The position numbers and the translations under genes were made by a program. Source: CAZBJJ01 sp964492245 (GTDB lineage: Bacteria; Spirochaetota; Spirochaetia; Treponematales; Breznakiellaceae). Taken from it: DNA of 41,820 bases. Positions 1 to 8,469 of the stretch are shown piece after piece. The stretch spans positions 1 to 41,820 of the forward strand of contig CAZBJJ010000013.1 of the NCBI GenBank assembly GCA_964492245.1. The letters are read 5' to 3'. Below the pieces are notes generated by a model. It did no database searches, had not been told where the DNA came from, and saw only the letters and a program-made list of their open reading frames with translations. How positions within the stretch are numbered: position 1 is the stretch's first letter; each line of letters opens with the position of its first letter.

Positions 1-26
1 CGATTCGAGCTTTTTTTATATTACTA

Positions 27-55
27 TTGTAAATAAAAAGTCAGTGTTATATGCT
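27..55 (+). promoter_or_regulatory. Candidate sigma-70 promoter of the cheY-cheX-kinase operon
   Basis: TTGTAA at 27-32 and TATGCT at 50-55 are separated by 17 bases. The expected transcription start near 62 is only about 3 nt before the ATG at 65, and no Shine-Dalgarno sequence is visible, so the mRNA would be nearly leaderless. The -10 is a moderate match. Confidence 0.45.
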
Positions 56-64
56 TTTTTTACT

Positions 65-442
65 ATGAATATATTAGTAGTTGACGATTCGCGCATTATG
101 CGAAACATAGTAAAGAATGTTGTAACTCAAAACTCGCGTTTTAAGAATTCAACATGCTACGAGGCGGGAGACGGCGTAGAGGCCTTTCGTATTCTGGGGG
201 CCCATCGCATAGATCTTCTGCTATTGGACTGGAACATGCCATTGATGAATGGCCTGGACCTTGTAAAAAAAATCCGAAACAGCCCCGATTTAAAGAATTT
301 GCCCATTATTATGATTACTTCCGAGTCGGCAAAATACAATGTAATTGAGGCGGTTAAGGCGGGCGTAAATGACTATTTAGTTAAACCTGTTAGCGACAAA
401 TCGCTTATCGAGAAAATTGATAGGCTGGGAATTGGGGAGTGA
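65..442 (+). CDS. CheY-like single-domain response regulator
   Basis: A 125-residue stand-alone receiver domain. The acidic pair D7/D8, phospho-acceptor D55 (in LLLLDWNMP), T87 and K109 (YLVKP) are all present, so it should be phosphorylated. There is no output domain, so it must act by protein binding or as a phosphate shuttle. I chose the ATG at 65 because the receiver fold begins there (MNILVVDD); an in-frame ATG at 44 would add seven unrelated residues and lies upstream of the likely transcription start. It is followed 3 nt later by a CheX-family gene and then a CheA-like kinase, so the three probably form one phosphorelay. Whether it controls flagellar motors or another target cannot be told from sequence. 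Confidence 0.9.
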   Translation: MNILVVDDSRIMRNIVKNVVTQNSRFKNSTCYEAGDGVEAFRILGAHRIDLLLLDWNMPLMNGLDLVKKIRNSPDLKNLPIIMITSESAKYNVIEAVKAGVNDYLVKPVSDKSLIEKIDRLGIGE

Positions 443-445
443 GAC

Positions 446-916
446 ATGGAAATTAAGCACATTGAACCTTTTATCGAGGCCACAGCAAATATGTTCTTGG
501 ACATGCTGGGCATGGAGGCGGAGTATCAGACCCCCTATATTTTAGATAAAAAAGAAAAACATGGCTGGGATATTTCGGGAATAATTGGCATTGGTGGCGA
601 CTCCAAGGGAGTGGTGGTTATCAGTTTCGAATCTTCGCTGGCAAAGGCCATTACTGGCACACTTACCGGTAATAGCAACCCAGAAAACGAAGATGTAATC
701 GATGCCGTGGGCGAATTGGTCAATATTATCGCCGGAAACGCCAAAAAAGGCCTGGAACAGTATCATTTGAACATTTCTTTGCCGAGTATTGTAAGTGGGA
801 ATAACCACGAAATTTCCTGGACCTCGGTAACTCCCATTGTGGGAATTCCGTTTAAAGTTCCCCAGGGGGGCTTTCAGCTCTCGGTAGGTCTGGAGAATAT
901 TATTGGAGAGAAATAG
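446..916 (+). CDS. cheX: CheX-family CheY-P phosphatase
   Basis: A 156-residue protein of the CheC/CheX/FliY phosphatase superfamily. The ExxN catalytic signature is seen as E90 and N93 in the segment DAVGELVNIIAGN; in the family these residues position water and a side-chain amide to dephosphorylate CheY. The length fits CheX, which has one active-site helix, rather than two-helix CheC. It sits 3 nt after the CheY-like gene and 6 nt before the kinase gene, so it is the natural off-switch of this module. CheX is the usual CheY-P phosphatase in spirochaetes. It could be a paralogue dedicated to this pathway rather than the main chemotaxis phosphatase. Confidence 0.85.
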   Translation: MEIKHIEPFIEATANMFLDMLGMEAEYQTPYILDKKEKHGWDISGIIGIGGDSKGVVVISFESSLAKAITGTLTGNSNPENEDVIDAVGELVNIIAGNAKKGLEQYHLNISLPSIVSGNNHEISWTSVTPIVGIPFKVPQGGFQLSVGLENIIGEK

Positions 917-922
917 ACAGAT

Positions 923-2941
923 ATGAAGGTTTTAACAGATTTACAGGCTTGGGCAATGAATGTGCTTCTGGCGGGAGAGCGCCGGGAGATGGATACCGCC
1001 GAGCGCAGTAAGATTATTTTTTTAAATTCAGTTACCTTGGCCGGTGGGCTTATGATAGCCCTTTTTGCCGTTATAGGCTTTAGGTCGGGGAACACAATCC
1101 TCGGTACTGCCTGTGCCATTGCTTCGACCATTGTCTTTGTAAACTTTTTTGGCATCAGAATTTTTAGAAAATATACTCTTGGCGCAATTGTCGACTGTAT
1201 TGTCATTTTTCTTTTCTATTTTTATCTGGCCTATTCTGGCGGGGAGGGGGGCTCTGGTGTTCTGTGGAGCATGACTTACCCGCTTATCACCCTGTTTTTA
1301 TTGGGCACGGTCTGGGGTTCGGGTATTGCAATTGCCTATGGTGTGGCAATTGGTATCGTTATTTTTCATCCCAAATTGAACTTGGCGGGCTTTGTGCCCC
1401 TGTATTCTACCCGGGTAATAGGGACCTATTTTTTCATTTGGCTCTTTGCCTTCATCTATGAAGAGATCCGGCGCACGACCCAGGCCCGTTTGCAGGCTGC
1501 CAACGAGTCGCTGCTTGCGCTGTCGGCAGAGTTGCGCACCGAAAAAAAACAGGGCGACGATATTTTGGCCAATGTCTTGGAAGGTATTTTTCTTTTGGAT
1601 GCCGATTTTCGCATTGGTAAGGCCCACTCTGCCTGGCTTGAACATATTTTGGAGCGGTCGATAAGCGAAAACGATTCGCTACTGGATATTTTAGCCCCTC
1701 TTATTCCCGAACGGGATCTTGCCTCGACAAAGGATTATTTCGATCTTTTCCTCTCGGGCCAGGTAAACGAAGATCTTTTGCAGGATATAAATCCTATAGA
1801 TGATATTCCGGTAACCTTCGACCGGGGAAAGGGCGAACTTATTACCAAAAGGTTGCACTTTCAATTTATTCGCGTTGCCGATCCAAGCGCCCCCTGGCCT
1901 ATTTTGGGGGTTTTAGTCGACAGGACAAAGGAACACGAGCTCAAGCTTAGGCTGGAGCAGGAAGAAGACGTCCACCGAAAGGCCATGGAGAGCGTTTTCG
2001 AAATTATTCACATCGATCCCAATATGTTGCGCGAGTTTATTGGCGATACCGATTCCGAGATCGATGCGGTAAACGAGCTTATGAAAGAGGGTTCCAGAAA
2101 TTCTGCCTTTATTTTGCAGGAGCTCTTTCAGATGGCCCATGCTATTAAGGGCAATGCGGCGCTTTTGGGTTTAAAGTCCTTTGCCGAAAGGGTCCACGCC
2201 TTCGAGACCCGTATTAAGGGTTTTATCGATGGGGGGCATCAGTGGAAGAATCTTTTGGAGCTCACAATCGATCTTGCCGAAATTAAAGAATCTTTAGAGG
2301 AGATTCGAGGTCTTATAACAAAGATTTTACAGTTCCAGTCCGATACCAAGGCCTCTGGCTTGGAAGATTGCAATTTAGTGCGTTACTCACTGGAAAAGCT
2401 TATAAAACGCGAGGCAGAGCGCAAGGGGCTTGCGGTGGATACCGAATTTGTGGGCTTTACCCGGGACAGTGTGCCGGGGTCCTATCGCAAACTTTTAAAG
2501 GATGTGCTGAATCAGTTTATTCGCAATAGTTTTGCCCATGGCTTTGAGTCGGCTCAGGAGCGCAAGGCGGCGGGTAAAAGCGATACAGCTCTTATTTCCT
2601 TAAATTTAGAATACAAAGGCAATGCTATTTACGTTCGCTATCGCGACAATGGCAGGGGCCTAGATGTTCCGGCTCTGCGCGAGCGGGCCAAGGCCCTTCC
2701 CGAGTATGCTGGTCGGGCCGAAAGTTTAAAGCAGGCCGATCTTGCCCGCCTTATTTTTATGCCGGGCTTTTCCACCTCTGCCTCCAGCGATCTTTCGGCT
2801 GGCCGGGGTGTGGGTATGAGCTTGGTTAAGAGCCGGGTACAGGAGGCGGGCGGTAAAATTGCTATTCGCTCTGCTTCCGGGCAGTTTATGGAATTTACCA
2901 TTGTGCTGCCGCTTAAAATGCCCGAGGAAATGATTTCCTAG
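923..2941 (+). CDS. Membrane-bound CheA-like sensor kinase with Hpt domain
   Basis: 672 residues. Order: about five to six hydrophobic segments between residues 30 and 180, a short coiled coil (about 183-210), a PAS-like region (about 211-340), an Hpt domain (about 355-470) with phosphorylatable H406 in MAHAIKGNAALL, then a CheA-type ATPase (about 505-665). ATPase motifs are N535/H539 (RNSFAHGFE), DNGRGLD at 575-581 and the glycine box GRGVGMSLVK near 627. The CheA P2, dimerisation and CheW-like domains are absent, so it probably does not join receptor arrays. It likely senses through its own membrane domain and passes phosphate from H406 to the CheY-like protein upstream. SD-like GGAGAG lies before the ATG. 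It ends 20 nt from a convergent gene. Confidence 0.85.
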   Translation: MKVLTDLQAWAMNVLLAGERREMDTAERSKIIFLNSVTLAGGLMIALFAVIGFRSGNTILGTACAIASTIVFVNFFGIRIFRKYTLGAIVDCIVIFLFYFYLAYSGGEGGSGVLWSMTYPLITLFLLGTVWGSGIAIAYGVAIGIVIFHPKLNLAGFVPLYSTRVIGTYFFIWLFAFIYEEIRRTTQARLQAANESLLALSAELRTEKKQGDDILANVLEGIFLLDADFRIGKAHSAWLEHILERSISENDSLLDILAPLIPERDLASTKDYFDLFLSGQVNEDLLQDINPIDDIPVTFDRGKGELITKRLHFQFIRVADPSAPWPILGVLVDRTKEHELKLRLEQEEDVHRKAMESVFEIIHIDPNMLREFIGDTDSEIDAVNELMKEGSRNSAFILQELFQMAHAIKGNAALLGLKSFAERVHAFETRIKGFIDGGHQWKNLLELTIDLAEIKESLEEIRGLITKILQFQSDTKASGLEDCNLVRYSLEKLIKREAERKGLAVDTEFVGFTRDSVPGSYRKLLKDVLNQFIRNSFAHGFESAQERKAAGKSDTALISLNLEYKGNAIYVRYRDNGRGLDVPALRERAKALPEYAGRAESLKQADLARLIFMPGFSTSASSDLSAGRGVGMSLVKSRVQEAGGKIAIRSASGQFMEFTIVLPLKMPEEMIS

Positions 2942-2942
2942 C

Positions 2943-2965
2943 AGGTGCAATCTTCGGTATACTAG
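2943..2965. repeat. 23-nt dispersed element, copy 1
   Basis: This stretch matches 15455-15477 at 22 of 23 positions (shared core CTTCGGTATACTAG preceded by AGGTGCAA and one variable base). Both copies lie between convergent genes and contain the TAG stop of the minus-strand gene. It forms no stable hairpin, so it is not an obvious terminator. Confidence 0.6.
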
Positions 2966-4727
2966 AGTTTTTTAAAGCAGTCTTCAATTATTGGGTCTAG
3001 GCTTTCCAAATGCCAACCGTTGTTTTCCAACTTCTCCCTTTCTGGGCTGTTTTCCCAGTCCATAAAGGGGTCGTTGTAATGTTCGTGCAGGAAATTGAAC
3101 AATATATCTTCGTATTCTTGGGGAAAGGATGCAAATAAAAACGTCTTCTTTTTATTTTGTTTAAGCATAACGTTTCTAATTGATGGGCGGAGTTTTGCAA
3201 TAAAGCGGTCCTGGTAGACGTCGTAGGAGCGCCCCGAAAGTGCTTTTAGTTTGTCGGATACCGAGTTGGCGGGTTTTTTGGAGGGCGCTTTGCGAGGGCC
3301 TGTCTGCCTTATTCTGGGGGGGGCCTTTATTTTTCGAGTCTTGGGTTTTATGTCCAAGCTGTCGACGCCGAGGTCTTTTTGTGCGACCGGTTTGGCAGTG
3401 GTCTTTTTAGCGGCGCTCTTTTTGGCCGCCGGAGGTTTCACCTGCGGTTTCACCTGCGGTTTCACCTGCGGTTTCACCTGCGGTGGCGNNNNNNNNNNNN
3501 NNNNNNNNNNNNNNNNNNNNNNNNNNNNNNNNNNNNNNNNNNNNNNNNNNNNNNNNNNNNNNNNNNNNNNNNNNNNNNNNNNNNNNNNTGCGGTTTCACC
3601 TGCGGTTTCACCTGCGGTTTCACCTGCGGTGGCGCCGGAGGTGGCGCCGGAGGTGGCGCCGGAGGTGCAGATTCCTCGACAAGCTCGCTTTCTGCCCCTT
3701 CTATGCGGCTGCGCAGCTTTTTCCAAGCCGCCTGCATATAGGCATCACCCCGAATAGAATAATAATAACCGGTAATAAGGGCCTGGGAGACCGCTGTTAA
3801 AATTTCCTCGTCGCGCCTTTTAGCCAGGCGCCCTTGGCGAATAATGTTAAAAACCTCGTAGTGCTTGCTATTGTTTTTTTTAGAATAGAGAAAAAGACTG
3901 CGCTCGAAGGCATCATCCCGATACGAATTCCAATATTTAAAACAAAAGGCAAGAGTTTTATCTTCTATTGTCTTAAGGACGGGGGGAATTTGAATGCGGG
4001 CCAAGTCCTGGGCCGAAAAACGTAATTTAGAAAGGTCCAAAACATGGGATACAGAATCGGCTCGGCTGTAGCGCCCGCCTTTGCGCTCGGTGGAAATGCC
4101 CTGATTCATCCAAGGGCTCTCCGAAATAGAAGCCAGGTCCCTAGCCAAAAGCCCCCGGCGTTTTAAATCTTGGCGGCGCAACAATTCATCCTGTTGGCGT
4201 TGGCGCTCAGCCTCGACCACCTCTAAGGACTCGGTTAAATAGGCCCGTACCAGGCCCTCGGCAACCGCTAACTCTTTGGTGCAGTAAGACAGGCGTTCAG
4301 AATAGAGTTTAAGCCGCTCGATACTGGCAATTGCCTCGAAGCGCTCGCGGGGTAAAAGCGCCAAAATTGCCTCGGCCGCTTTTATGGTAGAATAGGCATC
4401 TTTGGGGTTAAAATTATTGGCCTGTATGGAAATAAACTTTAAGCTGCGTTTAATGCGCTCCAAAAGCCTATCGCCAAGCTTATCGTACTCGATTTGTAAA
4501 AGCTGCTCATACTGGGGAAGGCGCAGGCGGTAAGAGCGCAAAATAGTTGCCCTATGCACATCCTGTGGATACCGCGGGCGCAAAACTCTGTGGTATAATT
4601 CTAAAGATTCAGCATTTCGCCCAATCGAGCGCAGATTGAAATATTGCTCCACATCTGGATCGCTATTGGGTTTTAGATGAGGAAATTCTGTGCGCAAAAG
4701 CTCTTGTTTTATCTCTGCCAAATCCAC
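2962..4727 (-). CDS. Unknown protein with QVKP/APPP tandem repeats, interrupted by an assembly gap
   Basis: I do not recognise the family. The N-terminal about 330 residues are helical and charged, with TPR-like spacing and no signal peptide. A proline/lysine region follows: APPP units, QVKP units, the 100-N gap, more QVKP units, then an AAKKSAAKK stretch. The last about 140 residues form a second conserved-looking domain ending in EDCFKKL. The parts flanking the gap are in different frames only because the N run is a placeholder; they read as one protein. I chose GTG at 4727 because it lies 6 nt after a TATACT -10 box; in-frame starts at 4745, 4769 and 4781 are possible, and the last overlaps the glpK ATG. 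It could be a DNA- or nucleoid-associated protein, but that is a guess from lysine content. Confidence 0.7.
3434..3663. repeat. 12-bp in-frame tandem repeats spanning the first N gap
   Basis: Four copies of GGTTTCACCTGC occupy 3434-3481 and are followed by GGTGGCG, the start of a second repeat type, where the N run begins (3489-3588). After the gap come three more GGTTTCACCTGC copies (3592-3627) and three GGTGGCGCCGGA copies (3628-3663). The two unit types therefore probably alternate in a higher-order array. They encode QVKP and APPP on the minus strand. The exact 100-N length is a placeholder, so the true array length is unknown. Confidence 0.95.
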
Positions 4728-4733
4728 AGAGGC

Positions 4734-4763
4734 AGTATACTTCACCGAGCCTTTAAAGCGCAA
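4734..4763 (-). promoter_or_regulatory. Divergent promoter with a shared palindromic -10 (AGTATACT)
   Basis: On the minus strand TTGCGC (4758-4763), an 18-base spacer and TATACT (4734-4739) precede the GTG at 4727 by 6 nt. Because AGTATACT is self-complementary, the plus strand also reads TATACT at 4736-4741, 38 nt before the glpK ATG, although no good -35 is visible for that direction. The two promoters, if both are real, would exclude each other. Confidence 0.5.
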
Positions 4764-4779
4764 TAACATAGGAGGAGCC

Positions 4780-6288
4780 ATGTCCAGCTTGCCGCGCTAT
4801 GTCTTAGCCTTAGACCAGGGGACCACCAGTTCCCGTGCCATTCTTTTTAACAAATCGGGGGGAATTATTTCTAACGAACAGCAGGAGTTTCCCCAGATAT
4901 ATCCAAGGCCCGGCTGGGTGGAGCACGACCCAGTAGAAATATGGGAAAGCCAGCTAAAAACAGCTAGGGCGGCAATTGCCAAGGCGCAGCTTTCGCCAGA
5001 GCAAATAGACAGCATTGGCATTAGCAATCAGCGGGAGACCACCCTGTTGTGGGAGCGAGACAGCGGCAGGCCCGTATATAGGGCCATTGTCTGGCAGTGC
5101 CGGCGCTCTGCAGATATATGCCAACAGCTGCGCGAAGCGGGCAAGGAGGAGTTTATTCGCCAGCGCACAGGCTTAATTCTGGACCCCTATTTTTCAGCCA
5201 CCAAGCTCATGTGGCTTTTTAAAGAGCTTCCGAGCCTGCGCGAGCGCGCACAGCGGGGCGAAATACTTTTTGGGACCGTAGACAGCTGGCTAATTTGGAA
5301 TTTAAGTGGGAAACATCTTACCGACCCCAGCAATGCCAGCAGAACCCTTTTATTCAATATACACAAACTCTGTTGGGATGAAGAATTGCTACATTTATTC
5401 AATATTCCAAAGGCCATATTGCCCGAGGTCGTCGACACAAGCGGTATCCTCGCCCACAGCAAGGCCCAGCTTTTTGGTCGAGAAATTCCCATTGCCAGCT
5501 GTGTTGGCGACCAGCAGGCAGCCCTATTCGGCCAGGCCTGCTTCGAAGCGGGAAGTATAAAGAACACCTATGGAACGGGCTGCTTTACCCTCCTTAACAC
5601 CGGGCAAAAAGTGGTAAACTCCCAAAACCGCCTGCTTTCCACTGTGGCCTGGCGCATAAAGGGGCAGACAAGCTGGGCCCTCGAGGGATCGGTCTTTGTG
5701 GGGGGCGCCCTTATTCAGTGGTTGCGGGATGAATTGCAAATAATACAGACAGCCGCGCAGAGCGAGAGCCTGGCCCTGTCGGTCCCCGACAGCGGGGGCC
5801 TCATTATTGTGCCAGCCTTTGTGGGCCTGGGCGCCCCCTGGTGGGAAAGTGCCGCCCGCGGCATTATTCTGGGCCTTACACGGGGCAGTGGCCGGGCCCA
5901 TCTGGCACGGGCCGCCCTCGAGAGCATTGCCCTGCAGACCCAGGACCTTATTGCCGCCATGGAAAAAGATTTCGGCAGTAAGATTATCAGCCTTAAGGCC
6001 GATGGCGGAGCTGCGGCAAATTCATTTTTAATGCAGTATCAGGCCGATATTTCAAAGCTTCAGGTGCAATTGCCCGAAATTTTCGAAATTACCGCCCTGG
6101 GTGCAGCCTGGCTGGCAGGCCTGGCCACTGGCTATTGGAGCAGCCAGGAAGAAATAGCCAAGACCTGGCAATTGCGAAGACAGTTTTCGCCCGCCCTCTG
6201 CGACGAGGAGCGCGACGAAAAACTTCGCCATTGGCATTCGGCAATAAGCTTGGCGATTAAGGCGGGAAGTGATAGGCTACAGACATGA
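4780..6288 (+). CDS. glpK: Glycerol kinase
   Basis: 502 residues, the usual GlpK length. It phosphorylates glycerol to sn-glycerol 3-phosphate with ATP in the cytoplasm. FGGY-kinase hallmarks are all present: N-terminal phosphate motif LALDQGTTSSRAI, glycerol-site segment GISNQRETTLLW, VDSWLIW, GDQQAALFGQ, GTGCFTL and the C-terminal GLGAPWW and DGGAAANSFLMQ motifs. The ATG at 4780 is preceded by a strong AGGAGG at 4770-4775; the longer in-frame extension to 4690 runs through the neighbouring gene's promoter and is rejected. No glpF or glpD is nearby. The stop codon overlaps the next gene's start (ATGA), so the two are translationally coupled although not obviously related in function. Confidence 0.97.
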   Translation: MSSLPRYVLALDQGTTSSRAILFNKSGGIISNEQQEFPQIYPRPGWVEHDPVEIWESQLKTARAAIAKAQLSPEQIDSIGISNQRETTLLWERDSGRPVYRAIVWQCRRSADICQQLREAGKEEFIRQRTGLILDPYFSATKLMWLFKELPSLRERAQRGEILFGTVDSWLIWNLSGKHLTDPSNASRTLLFNIHKLCWDEELLHLFNIPKAILPEVVDTSGILAHSKAQLFGREIPIASCVGDQQAALFGQACFEAGSIKNTYGTGCFTLLNTGQKVVNSQNRLLSTVAWRIKGQTSWALEGSVFVGGALIQWLRDELQIIQTAAQSESLALSVPDSGGLIIVPAFVGLGAPWWESAARGIILGLTRGSGRAHLARAALESIALQTQDLIAAMEKDFGSKIISLKADGGAAANSFLMQYQADISKLQVQLPEIFEITALGAAWLAGLATGYWSSQEEIAKTWQLRRQFSPALCDEERDEKLRHWHSAISLAIKAGSDRLQT

Positions 6289-7316
6289 ACAATAGACATA
6301 GTTTTGGCGCTGGAATTGGTGGCGCCCTTCTCTTCCTTATGACGGGAAATGTTTCTGCTGTTGGCAAGGATGCCGACTTAGGCCCCGGCATGTTTGCCCG
6401 CCTTAACACGAACAAGGGCGAAATTGTCCTGCGCCTCGAATATGCAAAGGCCCCTCTAACTGTCTGTAACTTTGTGTCCCTGGCCGAGGGCAGCATGGAT
6501 GCAGCAAAGGGCAAGCCTTTTTACGATGGCATTTCGTTTCATCGAGTTATTGCCGACTTTATGGTTCAAACCGGCGACCCCAAGGGCAATGGCACCGGTG
6601 GGCCTGGCTATCGCTTCCCCGATGAAATCTGCCCCGAGTTAAAACACGACTGCCCGGGCATTCTTTCCATGGCCAACGCCGGCCCTGGCACCAATGGCTC
6701 GCAGTTTTTTATTACCCATGTGCCCACTCCCTGGCTGGATGGCAAGCATACCGTCTTTGGCAAGGTTTTGCGGGGCCAGTCGGTGGTAAATTCTATTTCT
6801 CAGGGCGATAAAATTCTTAGCGTCAACATTGTGCGCAACGGTCCAGAGGCCCAGGCCTTTAAAACAGGGCAGGCGGCCTTCGATGCGCTCTTGCTTGGCC
6901 TTGCCGAACGGGCCCGCGAAAGCCAAAAAAAACAGCGCGAGGGCGATTTAAAGCTTATCCAGAGCAATTATCCCAATATGCAGGAGAGCGAGTCCGGTGT
7001 TTTATTTAAAATTACAAAGGCCGGCAATGGCACAAAGCCAAGTGCCGGCAAGACGGTACAGGTCCACTACACCGGGAAATTTCTTTCGGGCAAGGTTTTC
7101 GATGCCTCGGCCAGCCATGGAGGGCCCTTAGAGTTTACTGTTGGCATGCGCCAGGTTATCCCCGGATGGGACGAACAGGTGCTCGATATGGCCATTGGCG
7201 AAAAGCGCATTGCCATTATTCCGCCAGAGCTGGCCTATGGCGAGCGTGGTGCCGAGGGCGTAATTCCGCCCAACTCCTATTTAGTATTCGAAATGGAGCT
7301 TGTCTCTTTTCAATAG
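6285..7316 (+). CDS. Exported cyclophilin-FKBP dual peptidyl-prolyl isomerase
   Basis: 343 residues with two unrelated prolyl isomerase folds in one chain. A signal peptide (about 1-25, ending VSA) precedes a cyclophilin domain (about 35-195) with FHRVIADFMVQTGDP, NGSQFFIT and WLDGKHTVFG. A charged linker (about 200-235) leads to an FKBP domain (about 240-342) with VQVHYTGKF, VIPGWDEQV and PPELAYGERG. The active-site landmarks of both folds look intact. It probably assists folding of periplasmic proteins. Dual-family immunophilins of this kind are known from treponemes and a few other organisms. It overlaps glpK by 4 nt (ATGA) and converges on apbE with only 19 nt between them. Confidence 0.92.
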   Translation: MNNRHSFGAGIGGALLFLMTGNVSAVGKDADLGPGMFARLNTNKGEIVLRLEYAKAPLTVCNFVSLAEGSMDAAKGKPFYDGISFHRVIADFMVQTGDPKGNGTGGPGYRFPDEICPELKHDCPGILSMANAGPGTNGSQFFITHVPTPWLDGKHTVFGKVLRGQSVVNSISQGDKILSVNIVRNGPEAQAFKTGQAAFDALLLGLAERARESQKKQREGDLKLIQSNYPNMQESESGVLFKITKAGNGTKPSAGKTVQVHYTGKFLSGKVFDASASHGGPLEFTVGMRQVIPGWDEQVLDMAIGEKRIAIIPPELAYGERGAEGVIPPNSYLVFEMELVSFQ

Positions 7317-7335
7317 ATGATGCCCTACATTCCGC

Positions 7336-8370
7336 CTAAAGGCCCTTAATAAGGCGATAGGCGGAGTTATAGAGCCTGAACGAATTTTGCAGAGAGGGGC
7401 TCAGCCAGATATCCCGGTTTTCGAAGACCATAATGGCCTGAATTTCCGGTTTTTCTGCCAGCAGGGCCCGGGCCCTTTCGGGGCCAGCCACAAAGAGGGC
7501 GGTGGCCCAGGCATCGGCAAGCGTACTGGATTGCGAGACGATGCTAACCGATAAAAGGCCCTTTTCGGCGGGATAGCCCGTTTCTGGGTCTAAAAGATGG
7601 TGATACCGCCGCCCATCTTCTTCGAAATATCGTTCGTAGACGCCCGAAGTTACCACCGAACCGCCATCAATACTGATAGTACCTAAAATGTTGCCCCGCT
7701 CTTTTTGCGGGTCTTGAATGCCCACAGACCAGGGCTGCCCATTGGGTTTGTGCCCATAGCAGAGCACATTGCCCCCGAGGTCGAGAATGCCATAGGCAAT
7801 ATTTTCCCCTGCCAATATATCTGCCAGTGCGTCTGCCGCATAGCCCTTGGCAATGGCCCCTAAATCGAGGCGCATGCCTTTTTTAAGAAATTCTACCCGG
7901 CCTTCCTCGGCATCGAGCAGGAGGTTCCGATAGCCAACAGCTTTTTTTACCTCTTCAATTTCCTCTGGCCGGGGAACACGGGGCCTATCGCCTCCAATAT
8001 CCCAGAGCGCAACAAGGGGACCAACGCTCAGGTCAAAGCTTCCCCCGCTCTGGGCGGCGATATCGCGGGCTAAAGCTATCAGATTAAATAATTCTTTATC
8101 CACTTTGCGACTTACCAGGCTGGGATTGCGGTTAATTGCCTGCAGGGATGAATCGTCGCGATTATTGCTCATTAGGCGGTCGATATCCCAAAGGCGCTGG
8201 CGCAATTGCCCCTGAATGCCCTTGGGGCTGTTCACCGGCAGGCTTATCCGACAGAGGGTGCCCATGACAAATTCGCTCTGTACGGGGCCAAAAAGACCTG
8301 CCGGTTTTGGTGTACAGGAGCAGAAATAAAATATAAAAGGTAGTAAAAAAGCTGTCCGAAATAGATGCAT
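7336..8370 (-). CDS. apbE: FAD:protein FMN transferase, lipoprotein
   Basis: 344 residues. ApbE attaches FMN from FAD to threonine residues of periplasmic or membrane flavoproteins such as RnfG/NqrC. Family motifs: EFVMGTLCRISL near residue 33, LDLGAIAKGYAADAL, GILDLGGNVLCYG, HHLLDPETGYP and the Mg-binding TLADAWATALF. The N-terminus is hydrophobic and ends in CSC19, a relaxed spirochaetal lipobox, so the protein is probably a periplasm-facing lipoprotein. No Rnf or Nqr subunits are in this window. The ATG at 8370 lies exactly 6 nt after a TATACT box and lacks a Shine-Dalgarno sequence, which suggests a leaderless message. It is divergent from the PilZ gene. Confidence 0.95.
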   Translation of the reverse strand: MHLFRTAFLLPFIFYFCSCTPKPAGLFGPVQSEFVMGTLCRISLPVNSPKGIQGQLRQRLWDIDRLMSNNRDDSSLQAINRNPSLVSRKVDKELFNLIALARDIAAQSGGSFDLSVGPLVALWDIGGDRPRVPRPEEIEEVKKAVGYRNLLLDAEEGRVEFLKKGMRLDLGAIAKGYAADALADILAGENIAYGILDLGGNVLCYGHKPNGQPWSVGIQDPQKERGNILGTISIDGGSVVTSGVYERYFEEDGRRYHHLLDPETGYPAEKGLLSVSIVSQSSTLADAWATALFVAGPERARALLAEKPEIQAIMVFENRDIWLSPSLQNSFRLYNSAYRLIKGL

Positions 8371-8376
8371 TGTCGC

Positions 8377-8406
8377 AGTATATCAAAAATCTCTAAAAAT
8401 TGTCGA
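8377..8406 (-). promoter_or_regulatory. apbE promoter, leaderless type
   Basis: On the minus strand TCGACA (8401-8406), 18 bases, then TATACT (8377-8382). The ATG begins 6 nt after the -10, so the first transcribed base should be the A of ATG or nearly so. Confidence 0.65.
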
Positions 8407-8456
8407 TAAAGCGCAAAAGTTTTGATTCTTTCTCTGTTAAAATTTTTATTTTATTA

Positions 8457-8462
8457 TATAGT
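8457..8462 (+). promoter_or_regulatory. Candidate -10 box of the PilZ gene
   Basis: TATAGT lies 7 nt before the ATG at 8470 in a very AT-rich stretch. The -35 is poorly defined. No Shine-Dalgarno sequence precedes the start. Confidence 0.4.
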
Positions 8463-8469
8463 AGAACGT

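Noticed and set aside
3251..3757. Long plus-strand reading frames across the first N gap
   Set aside because: They are open only because repeats and N residues lack stops; the minus-strand frame has the coherent protein sequence on both sides.
4690..4780. 30-residue N-terminal extension of glycerol kinase
   Set aside because: Sequence before the ATG at 4780 does not resemble GlpK, and AGGAGG lies exactly where the shorter start needs it.
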